The notes: a model not told the origin generated them from the sequence alone. 64,000 nucleotides of DNA from Micromonospora phaseoli (GCF_900109115.1 NZ_FNYV01000014.1:62001-126000), one strand, 5' to 3'; numbered from the stretch's first letter, positions 1 through 8,918 are shown. A program made the numbers and translations.

Positions 1-307
1 CATGTCCGCGATCAAGGACCGGTCCAACGCGGAGCGTCTCGCCGCGGTCGTCTCCGGCATGACCAGCCTGGCTGGCGGTGCGGCCAGTTGGTACGCGCTG
101 GGCGGGCTCAACCGGGTCGTGGTGGACATGGCCGAGGGTTACCTGCTGATCAGCGCGATCAGCAGTGGCTCGGTGCTCGGTGTGGTCGCCGACCGGTCGG
201 CAAACCTGGGCACCGTCGCCTACGAGATGACCCTCTTCGCCGGACGGGCCGGTGGCGCGCTGACTCCGCGCCTCATCGCCGAACTCAAGAACTCCGTTCA
301 GCAATGA
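1..307 (+). CDS. Roadblock/LC7 domain protein (CvnB-like), 5' truncated
   Basis: This is the C-terminal part of a roadblock/LC7 protein, the small dynein-light-chain-like fold that in actinobacterial conservons partners a sensor kinase and a Ras-like GTPase at the membrane. What remains reads DRSNAERLAAVVSGMTSLAG and then the usual Gly/Ala-rich stretch and IAELKNSVQQ end. The ATG at position 2 lies inside the domain, so the real start is upstream of the window. The stop overlaps the start of the next gene (ATGA at 304-307), which indicates translational coupling. The order roadblock, DUF742, GTPase is that of cvnB-cvnC-cvnD; the cvnA kinase should lie just upstream. Confidence 0.9.
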   Translation, partial: MSAIKDRSNAERLAAVVSGMTSLAGGAASWYALGGLNRVVVDMAEGYLLISAISSGSVLGVVADRSANLGTVAYEMTLFAGRAGGALTPRLIAELKNSVQQ

Positions 308-786
308 ATCCCGACGCCGCCGGTGCGGAGCAGGATCCGGTGGTCCGGATCCGGCCCTACCTGCGCGAGTGCTCCCCGGCCGGCTCCGCCGGGCCGGTGG
401 GGGTACCGGCGGCGGTCGGATCGGAGCCCGAGGCGGCAGGGCCGGCCGGACCCCGCCCTTTTGTGCTCACCGCCGGCCGGGTGGCCGGAGCGGACCCCAC
501 GATCGGCCTGGAGACCCAGGTGACCGCCCGGTCGACCGCCGAACCGTGGAGTGCCACCGCCGCCCGGTTGGCCCCGGAACTCCAGGCGATCGTGGCACTC
601 TGCGGCGAGCCGATCTCGATAGCCGAGATCTCCGCCAGGACCCGGTTGCACTTCGGCGTGACCCGGGTGCTGGTGGGCGACCTGCGGGCCGCCGGCCATC
701 TGGACGTACACGTCACCGACGCCGACGAGGCCCTCGACCCCGACGTCATCCTGCGAGTGATTGATGGACTCCGTGCAATCTCCTGA
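304..786 (+). CDS. DUF742 domain protein (CvnC-like)
   Basis: A 160-residue protein whose C-terminal half (about residues 80-160) matches the DUF742 family: LAPELQAIVALCGEPISIAE, then a winged-helix-like segment ending in VIDGLRAIS. The N-terminal half is Pro/Ala-rich and variable, also usual for the family. Conservon DUF742 proteins are thought to be cytoplasmic partners of the kinase and GTPase. The frame stays open upstream to 88, but the ATG at 304 overlapping the preceding stop is the likely start. The 3' end overlaps the next gene by 23 bases. Confidence 0.9.
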   Translation: MNPDAAGAEQDPVVRIRPYLRECSPAGSAGPVGVPAAVGSEPEAAGPAGPRPFVLTAGRVAGADPTIGLETQVTARSTAEPWSATAARLAPELQAIVALCGEPISIAEISARTRLHFGVTRVLVGDLRAAGHLDVHVTDADEALDPDVILRVIDGLRAIS

Positions 787-1561
787 CTGGCCGGTCGCCC
801 CGCAGGGCGCGCTCGCCGCCAACAGCGCCGCGGCCCGCTACGGCGGCCCCGCACCGACGACACCGCCGTCCATCGGACGGGCCACACCGCCGGCCCCACC
901 GCCGGCCCATCCACCGGCCCCACCGCCGGCCCATCCACCGGCCCCACCGCCGTACCGGCCGCCGGCCACGACACCGACCGCGACCGGTACGCGGCGCGCC
1001 ACGCCGCCGATCCCGGTCAAGATCCTGGTGGCGGGTGGTTTCGGGGTCGGCAAGACGACCACCGTGGGCTCGATCTCGGAGATCGCTCCGCTGACCACCG
1101 AGGCGGAGATGACCACGGCCGGGATCGGTATCGACGATCCGGGACAGCGCTCCGGCAAGACCACGACCACGGTGGCGATGGATTTCGGCTGCGTCACCAT
1201 CGACCGGAGCCTGAAGCTCTACCTGTTCGGCACGCCGGGGCAGAGCCGCTTCGGCTTCATGTGGGACGACCTGGCTCGGGGGGCGCTCGGCGCACTGGTG
1301 GTGGTCGACAGCGCCCGGCTGGACGACTGCTACGCGGCGATCGACTTCTTCGAACGGGCCGGCCTGCCCTTCGTCATCGGGGTGAACGCCTTCGACGGGC
1401 GGCTGGCACACGATCTCGGCGCGATCCGGTGGGCCCTCGCGATCGGCGAACATGTGCCTCTGGTGCAGTTCGACGCCCGTGACCGACTATCGGTAAGGGA
1501 CGCCCTGCTGGTCGTCCTGGATCGGGCACTGGAGCGGGCCACCCGGGAGAAACGGGCCTGA
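764..1561 (+). CDS. Conservon small GTPase (CvnD-like) with proline-rich N-terminus
   Basis: A 265-residue Ras/Rab-like GTP-binding protein of the conservon type. The P-loop is GGFGVGKTT (about residue 88), a switch segment TTVAMDFG follows, then a G3-like LFGTPGQSRF and a G4-like GVNAFDG. The first 80 residues are proline-rich and contain a 24-bp tandem repeat at DNA level (890-952). TTG at 761 directly precedes the ATG at 764; the ATG is chosen. It overlaps the DUF742 gene and completes the B-C-D order. Conservon GTPases are thought to act as G-protein-like switches in signalling and development. Confidence 0.9.
   Translation: MDSVQSPDWPVAPQGALAANSAAARYGGPAPTTPPSIGRATPPAPPPAHPPAPPPAHPPAPPPYRPPATTPTATGTRRATPPIPVKILVAGGFGVGKTTTVGSISEIAPLTTEAEMTTAGIGIDDPGQRSGKTTTTVAMDFGCVTIDRSLKLYLFGTPGQSRFGFMWDDLARGALGALVVVDSARLDDCYAAIDFFERAGLPFVIGVNAFDGRLAHDLGAIRWALAIGEHVPLVQFDARDRLSVRDALLVVLDRALERATREKRA
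890..952 (+). repeat. 24-bp tandem repeat encoding Pro/Ala/His linker
   Basis: Two perfect 24-bp units (890-913 and 914-937) plus a partial third encode PAPPPAHP repeats in the linker of the conservon GTPase. Being a multiple of three, copy-number change would keep the frame. Confidence 0.8.
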
Positions 1562-1602
1562 GCCGACCGGCTCGCGGCCTCTCGTGGGAAGGGGTGAGGC
1601 GG

Positions 1603-2118
1603 ATGAGGGGCGGATTGGACGAGACCCTGGATCGGATGCGACGCCGCGAAGAGGCGCTGCGCCGACGGTCCACGGAACCGACCATCACGGGCGCAGATCA
1701 GCCCGGTCCGGAGCCGGGCTACGCACCCGGCTCCGACCTGAGCCGGGCCGAGCGTCGAAATGCGGAGATCGGTCGAGCCGGCGCCCACGAACCGGCCCAC
1801 GAGGCACCGCCACGGCATGTGGTGGAGGATGTCGCCGAGGCGCTGCGCGAGGCCGTGGCGGCCCACCCGGGTGCGGCCGTCACCGCCCGCGTCGAGCACG
1901 ACGGGCAGGCGTACGACCTGCGGGTGGCCTGGACCGACCAGGAGGTCACGGCCACCGCGCAGCCGGCCGCGCCGCCGCCGGCCTGGCCGCTGTCGGTGAA
2001 CACCGTGCCCGGCTGGTCCACCGTCCAGGACGGGTTGAGTGCGGACCCGGCGGCCCGGCTGGCCGAGCTGATCCGTCGTGATCCGTCCCTGCTGGGCAGG
2101 GAGGAGCCTCCGGGCTGA
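1603..2118 (+). CDS. Hypothetical protein, charged helix plus small C-terminal domain
   Basis: A 171-residue protein I do not recognise. It starts with a short Arg/Glu-rich helix (DETLDRMRRREEALRRR), continues with a low-complexity linker, and has a conserved-looking C-terminal part (about residues 78-165) including VEDVAEALREAVAAHPGAAV and a Trp-rich stretch. The ATG at 1603 is preferred over the GTG at 1594 because GGAAGGGG at 1587-1594 then sits about 8 bases upstream. It lies 41 bases after the conservon GTPase and may be cotranscribed. No signal peptide or membrane segment is visible. Confidence 0.7.
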   Translation: MRGGLDETLDRMRRREEALRRRSTEPTITGADQPGPEPGYAPGSDLSRAERRNAEIGRAGAHEPAHEAPPRHVVEDVAEALREAVAAHPGAAVTARVEHDGQAYDLRVAWTDQEVTATAQPAAPPPAWPLSVNTVPGWSTVQDGLSADPAARLAELIRRDPSLLGREEPPG

Positions 2119-2143
2119 CCGGACGGAAGATGACCGGGCCGTC

Positions 2144-2149
2144 TAGGGT
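2144..2149 (+). promoter_or_regulatory. -10 element TAGGGT of a leaderless gene
   Basis: TAGGGT followed by six bases and the GTG at 2156. The spacing is that of actinobacterial leaderless promoters, and no ribosome binding site precedes the GTG. Confidence 0.55.
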
Positions 2150-2155
2150 CGGGCG

Positions 2156-4441
2156 GTGGGCGAACCCGAGCTGACCTTGATCGCGAGTCTGCGGCCGGCC
2201 GCACTGGACGCCCGGCGGGGCATCGTCCGGGTGCATCCGGAGGCGCTGACCGCGCTCGCGCTGCGGCCGGGTGATCCGGTCCGGCTGAGCGGCCGACGGG
2301 TGACCGCCGGCATCGTCGCGGCGGCCGAGCCTACGGCGAGCGCCGGCCTGCTGCACGCCGATGACCTGATGCTGGGCAACCTCGGCGTACGCGACGGCGG
2401 GCAGGTGCGGTTGTCGCCCCTCCCGGTCACCGCAGCGCGGCGGGTGCTGCTCGCCGGGCCGGCGGAGATCGTCGCGGTGGTCTCCCCGGAGATGCTCCGG
2501 CTGGCGTTGCTCGGCAAGGTGGTCACCGCCGGGGACGACGTCTCGCTGCTTCCGCAGGACGTGCTGCCGGACGCCACGACCCGCACCCTGGTCGAGGCCG
2601 CCCGACGCAGCCTCTCCACGCGGGTCGGCTATGCCTGGACCAGCACCCTCCTGCGGGTCGTCACCGCCGAGCCCGACCCGGGCGCACTCGTCACCATGGA
2701 CACCCTCGTCGGTTGGGAACACGGACCGGCCACCCACGGCGACGCCGGCACCCGGCCCGAACCAGGAACGCTGCGGGCCCCCGCCGCCACCCGCGCAGCG
2801 GACGCCCGAGCCGGCGCCGGGTCGAACGCCGGGAGCACCGAGCGGCCGGGCACCGACCCTGGCGAGGAGACCGCCCAGGACGTGCCGTCGGTCGACGAAC
2901 TGCCCGGCCTGCGGTCCCAGGCCGAGGAGTTGACCGAGCTGCTCGACCTGGGCTTCCACCACCGGGAGGTGCTCGGCCGGTTGGGTACCACCGTGGCCCT
3001 CGGGGTGCTGGTCGGCGGGCCGGCCGGCTCGGGCAAGTCGGCGCTGGTCCGGGCGGTGGCCGCTCGGGTGCAGGCACGGGTGCACCAGATCTGGGCCCCC
3101 GAGATCGCCGCGCTCAGCAACTCCTCGGCCGCCGCACGGCTGCGTGCCGCGACGGCCGAGGTGCTGGCCGGCGGGCCGGCCGTGCTGCTGGTCACCGACG
3201 TGGAGGCGCTGGCCCCGGCGGACGCGCCGGGGCCGGTGACGACGGTGTTCCGCCAGTGCGCGGCGCAGATCGTCCGGGCCGGCGCGGCGGTGGTCTGCAC
3301 CACCAGCCGATCGGAGGCGGTCGACCCGGCCCTGCGCGCCCCGGACATGCTCTCGCTGCGGATCGACGTGCCGTTGCCCGACGCCGCCCTGCGCCGCGAG
3401 CAGTTGACCGTGCTGACCCGCCCGGTGCCGCTCGCCGACGACGTACGGCTGGACGAGGTCGCCTCCCGTACTCCCGGTTTCGTCGCCGCGGATCTGGCCG
3501 CGCTGGTCCGCGAGGCCGGGGTACGCGCGGCCCTGCGGCAGAAGTCGGCGGAGAAACCGACGGTGCTGATGGCGGACTTCTCCGCCGCCCTGGAGGTGGT
3601 GCGGCCGACCACCATGGCCGCCTCCACCCTCGAACTGGCCCGGGTGACCCTGGACGACGTCGGTGACCTGGTGGAGGTCAAGCAGACGCTGACCGAGTCG
3701 GTGCTGTGGCCGCTGACCTACCCGGACACCTTCGCGCGGCTCGGCGTGCAACCGCCGCGCGGGGTGCTGCTCTACGGGCCTCCGGGCTGCGGCAAGACCT
3801 ACCTGGTCACCGCGCTGGCCGGATCCGGTCGGGCGAACGTGCTGTCGGTCAAGGGCGCGGAGCTACTGTCGAAATGGGTCGGCGAGAGCGAACGCGCGGT
3901 ACGCGAACTGTTCCGCCGTGCCCGGGAGGCCGCGCCGACGCTGATCTTCCTCGACGAGGTGGACGCCCTGGCCCCGGTACGCGGTCAGGCCACCGACGGT
4001 GGCACCACCGACCGGGTGGTCGCCGCGCTGCTGACCGAGTTGGACGGGGTCGAGGCGCTGCGCAACGTGGTGGTGGTCGGCGCAACGAACCGCCCCGACC
4101 TGGTCGACCCGGCGCTGCTGCGGCCCGGACGGCTGGAACGCCTGGTCTACGTGCCGCCGCCGGACACCGAGGCCCGGGCGGAGATCCTGCGGGCCGCCGC
4201 CCGGAACGTGCCGCTCGCCCCCGACGTCGACCTGGCCGCGCTGGGCGCGGAGTTGGACGGCTTCTCGGCCGCCGACTGCGCGGCCCTGGTCCGGGAGGCG
4301 GCGCTGGCCGCGATGCGCGAGTCGCTGACCGCCTCCACGGTCACTGCCGCGCACGTCGCCACCGCTCGGGCTCGGGTGCGGCCGTCGCTGGATCCGGCTC
4401 AGGTGGCCTGGCTGGCGGCGTACGCGGAGCAGCGCGGCTGA
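2156..4441 (+). CDS. Cdc48/VCP-like AAA+ ATPase with two ATPase domains
   Basis: A 761-residue protein. Residues 1-90 resemble the double-psi barrel N-domain of Cdc48 (RRGIVRVHPEALTALALRPG). Two AAA+ modules follow. The first has Walker A GGPAGSGKS near residue 285, but its Walker B reads LLVTDVEAL, lacking the DE pair, so it is probably weak or inactive as an ATPase. The second has Walker A GPPGCGKT (about 541), Walker B LIFLDEVDAL (about 597) and the GATNRPDLVDPALLRPGR sensor and Arg-finger region, all intact. A Gly/Ala/Arg-rich linker (about 180-240) separates N-domain and modules. Family members remodel or unfold proteins, often for the proteasome. The partner here is unknown. Confidence 0.88.
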   Translation: MGEPELTLIASLRPAALDARRGIVRVHPEALTALALRPGDPVRLSGRRVTAGIVAAAEPTASAGLLHADDLMLGNLGVRDGGQVRLSPLPVTAARRVLLAGPAEIVAVVSPEMLRLALLGKVVTAGDDVSLLPQDVLPDATTRTLVEAARRSLSTRVGYAWTSTLLRVVTAEPDPGALVTMDTLVGWEHGPATHGDAGTRPEPGTLRAPAATRAADARAGAGSNAGSTERPGTDPGEETAQDVPSVDELPGLRSQAEELTELLDLGFHHREVLGRLGTTVALGVLVGGPAGSGKSALVRAVAARVQARVHQIWAPEIAALSNSSAAARLRAATAEVLAGGPAVLLVTDVEALAPADAPGPVTTVFRQCAAQIVRAGAAVVCTTSRSEAVDPALRAPDMLSLRIDVPLPDAALRREQLTVLTRPVPLADDVRLDEVASRTPGFVAADLAALVREAGVRAALRQKSAEKPTVLMADFSAALEVVRPTTMAASTLELARVTLDDVGDLVEVKQTLTESVLWPLTYPDTFARLGVQPPRGVLLYGPPGCGKTYLVTALAGSGRANVLSVKGAELLSKWVGESERAVRELFRRAREAAPTLIFLDEVDALAPVRGQATDGGTTDRVVAALLTELDGVEALRNVVVVGATNRPDLVDPALLRPGRLERLVYVPPPDTEARAEILRAAARNVPLAPDVDLAALGAELDGFSAADCAALVREAALAAMRESLTASTVTAAHVATARARVRPSLDPAQVAWLAAYAEQRG

Positions 4442-4448
4442 GCGACCC

Positions 4449-4955
4449 TCAGCACGGTGGTGCGACGTCCAGGGAGATCTCGGCGTACACCCGGTCGCCG
4501 TCGTCCCGCAGTTTCGCACCGCACCTTTCGAGTACGGAGAGGGCACCGCGATTCTCCGACGAGGTGTCCGCGGCCACAGTCCGGATGCCGGCCGCCGCCG
4601 CCAGGTTCAGCAGTTCGCGTAGCGCCGCCGGGCCGATGCCCTGGCCCCGGGCGGACTGGCCGAGCCACAACCCCACCTCGGCGACGTCGGGCTCGTCCCG
4701 CCGGCTCATCCGGATCATCCCGACCACCTCGCCACCGACCACGATCGCGTACATCGCGGTACGGGTGGCTGCGTCGAGGCCGCCGAAGCTGGCCCGGTGG
4801 AACTCCCGGAAGGCCTCCCGCCGCGCGTGTGACCAGCCGGCCGGGGCCGCCACGGGCGGCATCACGTCAGCCGGCTCAGCCTCCGCCACCGCTACCGAGA
4901 GCAACGGTTCGAGGTTCTGCTCGTCCACCGGCTCCAACCGGACCACACCCGTCAC
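4449..4955 (-). CDS. GNAT family N-acetyltransferase
   Basis: A 168-residue GNAT protein. It has the family core: a beta-strand pair AIVVGGEVVGMIRM, VAEVGLWLGQSARGQGIGPA carrying the acetyl-CoA-binding (Q/R)GxG(I/A)G signature, and TSSENRGALSVLERCGAKL near the end. It resembles the RimJ/RimL branch that acetylates N-termini or small molecules; the substrate cannot be told. The GTG at 4955 is taken as start because the domain begins there. AAGACT stands seven bases upstream, a weak match to a leaderless -10. It converges with the AAA+ gene, seven bases apart. Confidence 0.8.
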   Translation of the reverse strand: MTGVVRLEPVDEQNLEPLLSVAVAEAEPADVMPPVAAPAGWSHARREAFREFHRASFGGLDAATRTAMYAIVVGGEVVGMIRMSRRDEPDVAEVGLWLGQSARGQGIGPAALRELLNLAAAAGIRTVAADTSSENRGALSVLERCGAKLRDDGDRVYAEISLDVAPPC

Positions 4956-5065
4956 GTGCCGCAGTCTTCCGCGCCCGGCGGCCCACGTCCACCCGGTTCG
5001 CGACGACCGGCCCCTCCGGCGGGCGGGACCGGCCGGTCGGGCCGAATTCCCGTCGCCCCTCACGC

Positions 5066-6109
5066 TCAGTTCTCGTCCAGCCGGGTGAACTCGCAGTACA
5101 CGGCTGACGCGTCGTCGGCCGGCTTGTGCCGGCGCAGCCGTTCGGGGTGGTCCCGCTCGGCGGCCCGCACCCGGTCGATGAGCACGCCCGGTCCGGCGAT
5201 GGTCACCATGTCCAGCAGGCCGGTCCAGTCGAAGAGCCCGAACTCCTCGACTGCGGCGGACGCCCCGTCGGTGAGCAGCACCGCCCGGCGCAGCGCGTCC
5301 GGCCCGCGCAGCGGTAGCGTCCCGACGATCGCGTGGTAGGCGGCCTCGGGATCGGCGGCGGCGACCCAGTATCCGTTCGTACGGTTCATCTGCTCCCGTT
5401 GCCGGGTGACGGCGTGCCGGAACCGGTTGGCCCACTCCGCCGACCCCGCCGACTCCGGCGGGGCGGCGGCCGTGGTGATGGCCGTGGTGCCGGCCGTGGT
5501 GATGGCGGCGGTGATGGCCGTGGTGCCGGTGGTGCCGGTGGTGGCTCCCAGCCTGGCCATCGAGGCGGCCAGCCGGTCGTCGATGACCACGTCGACCCGG
5601 CCACCGGTGTCGAGCACCAGCGGGCTGTCGCAGAGCACGAGATAGTCGACCTGGTCACCGCCGTCGCGCAGCAGGCAGACGCTGCTCGCCGGGGTACCGG
5701 GATGGTCCAGGTCGCACTGCCCGCCGTGGTCGGCGCGGATCGCGAGAATCGCCGCGGCCAGGTTGCTCACCAGCGTCGCGGCCGGTCGGGCGGCCTCGGC
5801 CAGGCCCAGCCGGGCGGCGAGGTGCCGGACGTACCACTGCGGCCCGTGCACGCAACCGGTGTCGAAGCCCTCCGGCACGGTCGCGCCGTCCAGCACACCG
5901 ACCAGCGGGCCGAAGCGGAACACCAGGTCCTCGTTGACGCCCCGGCCCGGCGGTGGAGCGGATGCGGAGCGTACCCGCATCATCGGTGCGGCCCCGACCG
6001 CAGCGCCCCGCCGACGTTCCTCGGAGAGCGCCTCGGGCAGCCCGGCATCTCCCGCTGGGTACGTCGCGTGCGCCGTCCGCCTCGGTTGCGCGGTGCCGCC
6101 TCCGGTCAT
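5066..6109 (-). CDS. PP2C-like serine/threonine phosphatase domain protein
   Basis: A 347-residue protein with the metal-binding signatures of PP2C phosphatases: NED near residue 58, GVLDGAT, LCDSPLV, LLTDGAS and a final DDASAVYCEF. These would hold the divalent metals that hydrolyse phospho-Ser/Thr. A Thr/Ala/Ile/Gly-rich insertion encoded by imperfect short repeats (5470-5546) interrupts the domain. The ATG at 6109 is chosen because GGAGG stands eight bases before it; a second ATG pair at 5983/5980 has only a weak site. No membrane segment is seen. The target kinase is not in the window. Confidence 0.75.
   Translation of the reverse strand: MTGGGTAQPRRTAHATYPAGDAGLPEALSEERRRGAAVGAAPMMRVRSASAPPPGRGVNEDLVFRFGPLVGVLDGATVPEGFDTGCVHGPQWYVRHLAARLGLAEAARPAATLVSNLAAAILAIRADHGGQCDLDHPGTPASSVCLLRDGGDQVDYLVLCDSPLVLDTGGRVDVVIDDRLAASMARLGATTGTTGTTAITAAITTAGTTAITTAAAPPESAGSAEWANRFRHAVTRQREQMNRTNGYWVAAADPEAAYHAIVGTLPLRGPDALRRAVLLTDGASAAVEEFGLFDWTGLLDMVTIAGPGVLIDRVRAAERDHPERLRRHKPADDASAVYCEFTRLDEN
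5470..5546. repeat. Imperfect GTGGTG-type short repeats inside the phosphatase gene
   Basis: The stretch is built of variants of GTGGTGATGGCC and GTGGTGCCGGTG. On the minus strand it encodes a Thr/Ala/Ile/Gly-rich loop. The pattern suggests slippage expansion within a permissive surface loop. Confidence 0.6.
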
Positions 6110-6261
6110 CGCCGCCACCTCCGTGCCCCGGCTACCCACACCGCGGCTCAACATTCGCCCGTCGTGCGGAGCCGTATTCCGCCCGATGGTTCCGGCCGGT
6201 GGCTGCGGCCTGCCCGCACCACAACACATACCCACTCACCTGGCCAGCCGCCACGAGGCGG

Positions 6262-6326
6262 GCGGCCAGCGGCCAAAGGGCCAGCGGCCAGCGGGCCAGC
6301 GGGCCAGCGGCGAACGGCCAGCGCGA
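6262..6326. repeat. Intergenic GGCCAGCGG direct repeats
   Basis: About seven near-copies of GGCCAGCGG, GGGCCAGCGG or GGCCAAAGG follow each other between the phosphatase and the DUF3263 gene. They are not in a convincing reading frame. Function unknown; slippage-generated repeat is the simplest explanation. Confidence 0.65.
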
Positions 6327-6342
6327 GATGCGGGAGTGACGC

Positions 6343-6771
6343 CTAGCGGCGACGGTTGCGGGCCCGGGAGGCGCGCAGCCGGATCAGCCGGCCGACCAGC
6401 ACCGGATCGGCGGCCAGCGCCGCCGGATTGTCCAGCAGCGTGTTCAACACCTGGTAGTAGCGGGTCGCGGAGAGCCCGAAGCGGTCCCGGATGGCCTGTT
6501 CCTTGGCGCCGGCGTGCCGCCACCACTGCCGTTCGAAGGCGAGGATCGCCCGCTCCCGCTCACCGAGGCCGCCCGGGGTGGCGACTCCGGCAGGCCGGAC
6601 GTGATCACCCGACGAGGTCTCCTCCGGCGCGGCCTCCTCGGCCGCGCGTTCCTGCGGGGCGGTGTCGCCGTACGCCGGATCCGACTCCACCTCGGGGGCG
6701 GACCTCGGTGGCGGCACGGTGACCGCGTCCGGGCCGGTCTGCGCGGCCGGGGTGGCGTCGGCGGGCTGCAT
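6343..6771 (-). CDS. DUF3263 domain protein
   Basis: A 142-residue protein whose C-terminal 75 residues match DUF3263, a small helical domain common in actinobacteria: GERERAILAFERQWWRHAGA, then AIRDRFGLSATRYYQVL, which looks helix-turn-helix-like. The N-terminal half is Pro/Ala/Glu-rich and disordered. The frame extends to a TTG at 6810, but the ATG at 6771 preceded by GAGGAG four bases upstream is preferred. Function of the family is unknown; a DNA-binding role is a guess from the fold. Members are often annotated near LytR-type envelope genes, which are absent here. Confidence 0.8.
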   Translation of the reverse strand: MQPADATPAAQTGPDAVTVPPPRSAPEVESDPAYGDTAPQERAAEEAAPEETSSGDHVRPAGVATPGGLGERERAILAFERQWWRHAGAKEQAIRDRFGLSATRYYQVLNTLLDNPAALAADPVLVGRLIRLRASRARNRRR

Positions 6772-6903
6772 GGGGCTCCTCACGGGGGCGGCCGGCACGG
6801 GCGACGCCAACCGGGCCTCCCAGCCTAACCAGGGCCTTCACCCGACGCACCCCGGCGCAACGTGGACCCGGTCGGCCGCCGGCCGGCCGGGTCCACGCAG
6901 CCC

Positions 6904-7911
6904 TCAGGTGATGTCCCGCCGGCGCATCGTCCAGAGCGCCGCACCAAGGAAAATCACGACTCCGACGCTGAACAGCACCGACGAGTGCTGCCAGGTGATG
7001 TCCAGGGTGGCCGGCAGGCATTCACCGGTGTACGTGGCTTCGCACGACCGCCAGTCCTGCAGCGTGATCGTCTTGGTCATCCAGGCCAGCGCGTACGTGG
7101 GCAGCAGCCACGCCTCGGCGAAGCGGACCCCGGCGAGCTCCAGCAGGATGCCGAGTCCGATCTGGCCGACCACCATGACCGCGATCGCACCGCCGAGCGC
7201 CATCGCGGTGTGCCGGCCGAGCGACGCCAGGGCGAAGCCCACCGTCGTCGCGACCAGCGCCAGCACGATGCCGCGCAACCCGGTGAGCAGGAACGACTGC
7301 CACGCACCGGAGGTCATCCCGTCAGTGGTCCCGCGCCAGTTGGCGATCAGCCACATGCTCCCGAACCAGGCGGCGGTGGCGGGCAGGGCCAGCGCGAGCA
7401 GCCCGGTGAGCAGGGCACCCAGCTTGGTCAGCAGGACCGTCAGCCGCTTGGGGCGCCAGAGCAGCAGGTTCATCATCCCGCCGGTGTTCCATTCGGCACC
7501 GACGAAGGAGGCACCGACCACGAAACCGACCATGCCCAGGATCGCGGCGAGCGGGATCAGCAGTTCACCGAAGGTCTTGCGGAACTCGAAGGTCGAGGGC
7601 AGGTACCACTGCGCCTCGAACGCCTCACGCGGCGGCGGGTTGATGCTCTCGCAGTCGGTGGTGTAGAACTCGCCGCCGGAGGTCTTGGCCCGCTCGCAGT
7701 TGGCGCGTTCCGCCTCGGCCCAGCGCACCTGCTCCTGGTACTGCTGCTCAGCGCTCCGCTCGGCCGCGGCCCACTGCTCGGGACCGACCTTCTGGTTGCT
7801 CAAGAACATGCCCACGGCCACCAGGACCAGCACCAGCAGGCCCCCCGCCGTCATCCAGCGGGCGAAGCGCCGCTTGGCGAGCCGGCGCAGCTCGGTACGG
7901 AAGAGACTCAC
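6904..7911 (-). CDS. ABC-2 type exporter permease
   Basis: A 335-residue integral membrane protein. One membrane segment lies near residues 22-40, then a large extracytoplasmic loop with three cysteines (ANCERA, TTDCES), then about five segments from residue 110 on, ending in RRRDIT. This is the ABC-2 layout of drug or lipid exporters that work with a separate ATPase. The GTG at 7911 overlaps the stop of the ATPase gene (GTGA), so coupled translation decides the start. Substrate is unknown; together with the ATPase it forms a two-gene exporter operon. Confidence 0.85.
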   Translation of the reverse strand: MSLFRTELRRLAKRRFARWMTAGGLLVLVLVAVGMFLSNQKVGPEQWAAAERSAEQQYQEQVRWAEAERANCERAKTSGGEFYTTDCESINPPPREAFEAQWYLPSTFEFRKTFGELLIPLAAILGMVGFVVGASFVGAEWNTGGMMNLLLWRPKRLTVLLTKLGALLTGLLALALPATAAWFGSMWLIANWRGTTDGMTSGAWQSFLLTGLRGIVLALVATTVGFALASLGRHTAMALGGAIAVMVVGQIGLGILLELAGVRFAEAWLLPTYALAWMTKTITLQDWRSCEATYTGECLPATLDITWQHSSVLFSVGVVIFLGAALWTMRRRDIT

Positions 7912-8918
7912 GCGCCCCAACCTCCTCCGGCGGGCGCGGACGGTTCCGCCCCGTCGACTCGTACGGACTGGTCGACCTGCCGGTGCTGGCCGGGTACCGG
8001 CGCGGTGGCGGTCAGTTCGAGGAAGACGCTCTCCAGGTCGACCGCGATCGGCGCGAGTTCGCTGACGTAGAGGCCCTGCTCGGCCAGCAGTCGGGTGACC
8101 GTGGCCGGCTTGTCCACCCCGGCGAGCATCAGGTGGTCCGGGTTCGTGGTGACCCGTACCCCGGCGCGGGTCAGCGCGGTGGCGGCGACCGGAAGGTCGG
8201 CGACCGCCTCCAGGCGTACCCGGACCGCGCCGGACGAGTGCTGCGCCAGCACCTCCTCGACGGGGCCGAAGGCGACCCGCCGGCCCAGCGAGATGATGGT
8301 GACCGAGTCGCAGATCAGCTGGATCTCGCCGAGGATGTGGCTGGACAGCACCACCGTCATCCCGGATTCGGCGAGGTCGCGCATCAGCCCACGCATCTCC
8401 CGGATGCCGCCCGGGTCGAGACCGTTGGCCGGCTCGTCCAGGATCAACAGCCGCGGGTTCTTCAGCAGGGCGGACGCGACGGCGAGCCGCTGCTTCATGC
8501 CGAGCGAGTACGTCTTGACCCGCTCGCCGGCCCGGTCGCGCAGGCCGACCAACTCCAGCACCTCGTCGACCCGTTGCTGGGGCAGGTCGCCGGCGCTGGC
8601 CAGCAGCGACAGGGTGTCCCGCGCGCTGAAGTGCGGGAAGAACTGCGGGCTCTCCACGATCGCGCCGACCTGCCCGACGACCTGCGGCAGCATGTCGGGC
8701 ACCTCGTGCCCGAGGATCGCCATCCGGCCGCCGTCGGGCCGGATCAGGCCGAGCAGCGTACGCAGCGTGGTGGTCTTGCCCGAGCCGTTGGGGCCGAGGA
8801 AGCCGTGCACCTGCCCCGCCTCGACCCGCATGTCGAAGCCGTCCAGGGCGTTGCGGGTGCCGCGGCGTCGACTTCGGTACGTCTTTCGTAGACCTTCAAT
8901 TTCCAGGACAGCTGGCAA
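7908..8918 (-). CDS. ABC transporter ATP-binding protein (drug-exporter type)
   Basis: A 336-residue ATPase: Walker A GPNGSGKTT (about residue 44), signature YSLGMKQRL, Walker B LLILDEPANGLDP and a switch His in LSSHIL. A C-terminal extension of about 90 residues is typical of the DrrA/CcmA-like exporters. The start is TTG at 8918: GGGGGAGG lies about seven bases upstream, and the product then begins PAVLEIEGLRKTY. It is coupled to the permease that follows. Two palindromes at 8957-8992 lie just upstream and probably hold an operator. Confidence 0.88.
   Translation of the reverse strand: MPAVLEIEGLRKTYRSRRRGTRNALDGFDMRVEAGQVHGFLGPNGSGKTTTLRTLLGLIRPDGGRMAILGHEVPDMLPQVVGQVGAIVESPQFFPHFSARDTLSLLASAGDLPQQRVDEVLELVGLRDRAGERVKTYSLGMKQRLAVASALLKNPRLLILDEPANGLDPGGIREMRGLMRDLAESGMTVVLSSHILGEIQLICDSVTIISLGRRVAFGPVEEVLAQHSSGAVRVRLEAVADLPVAATALTRAGVRVTTNPDHLMLAGVDKPATVTRLLAEQGLYVSELAPIAVDLESVFLELTATAPVPGQHRQVDQSVRVDGAEPSAPAGGGWGA

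Noticed and set aside
6262..6326. CRISPR array
   Set aside because: The units are about 10 bp and contiguous, without spacers of constant length, and no cas gene is present.
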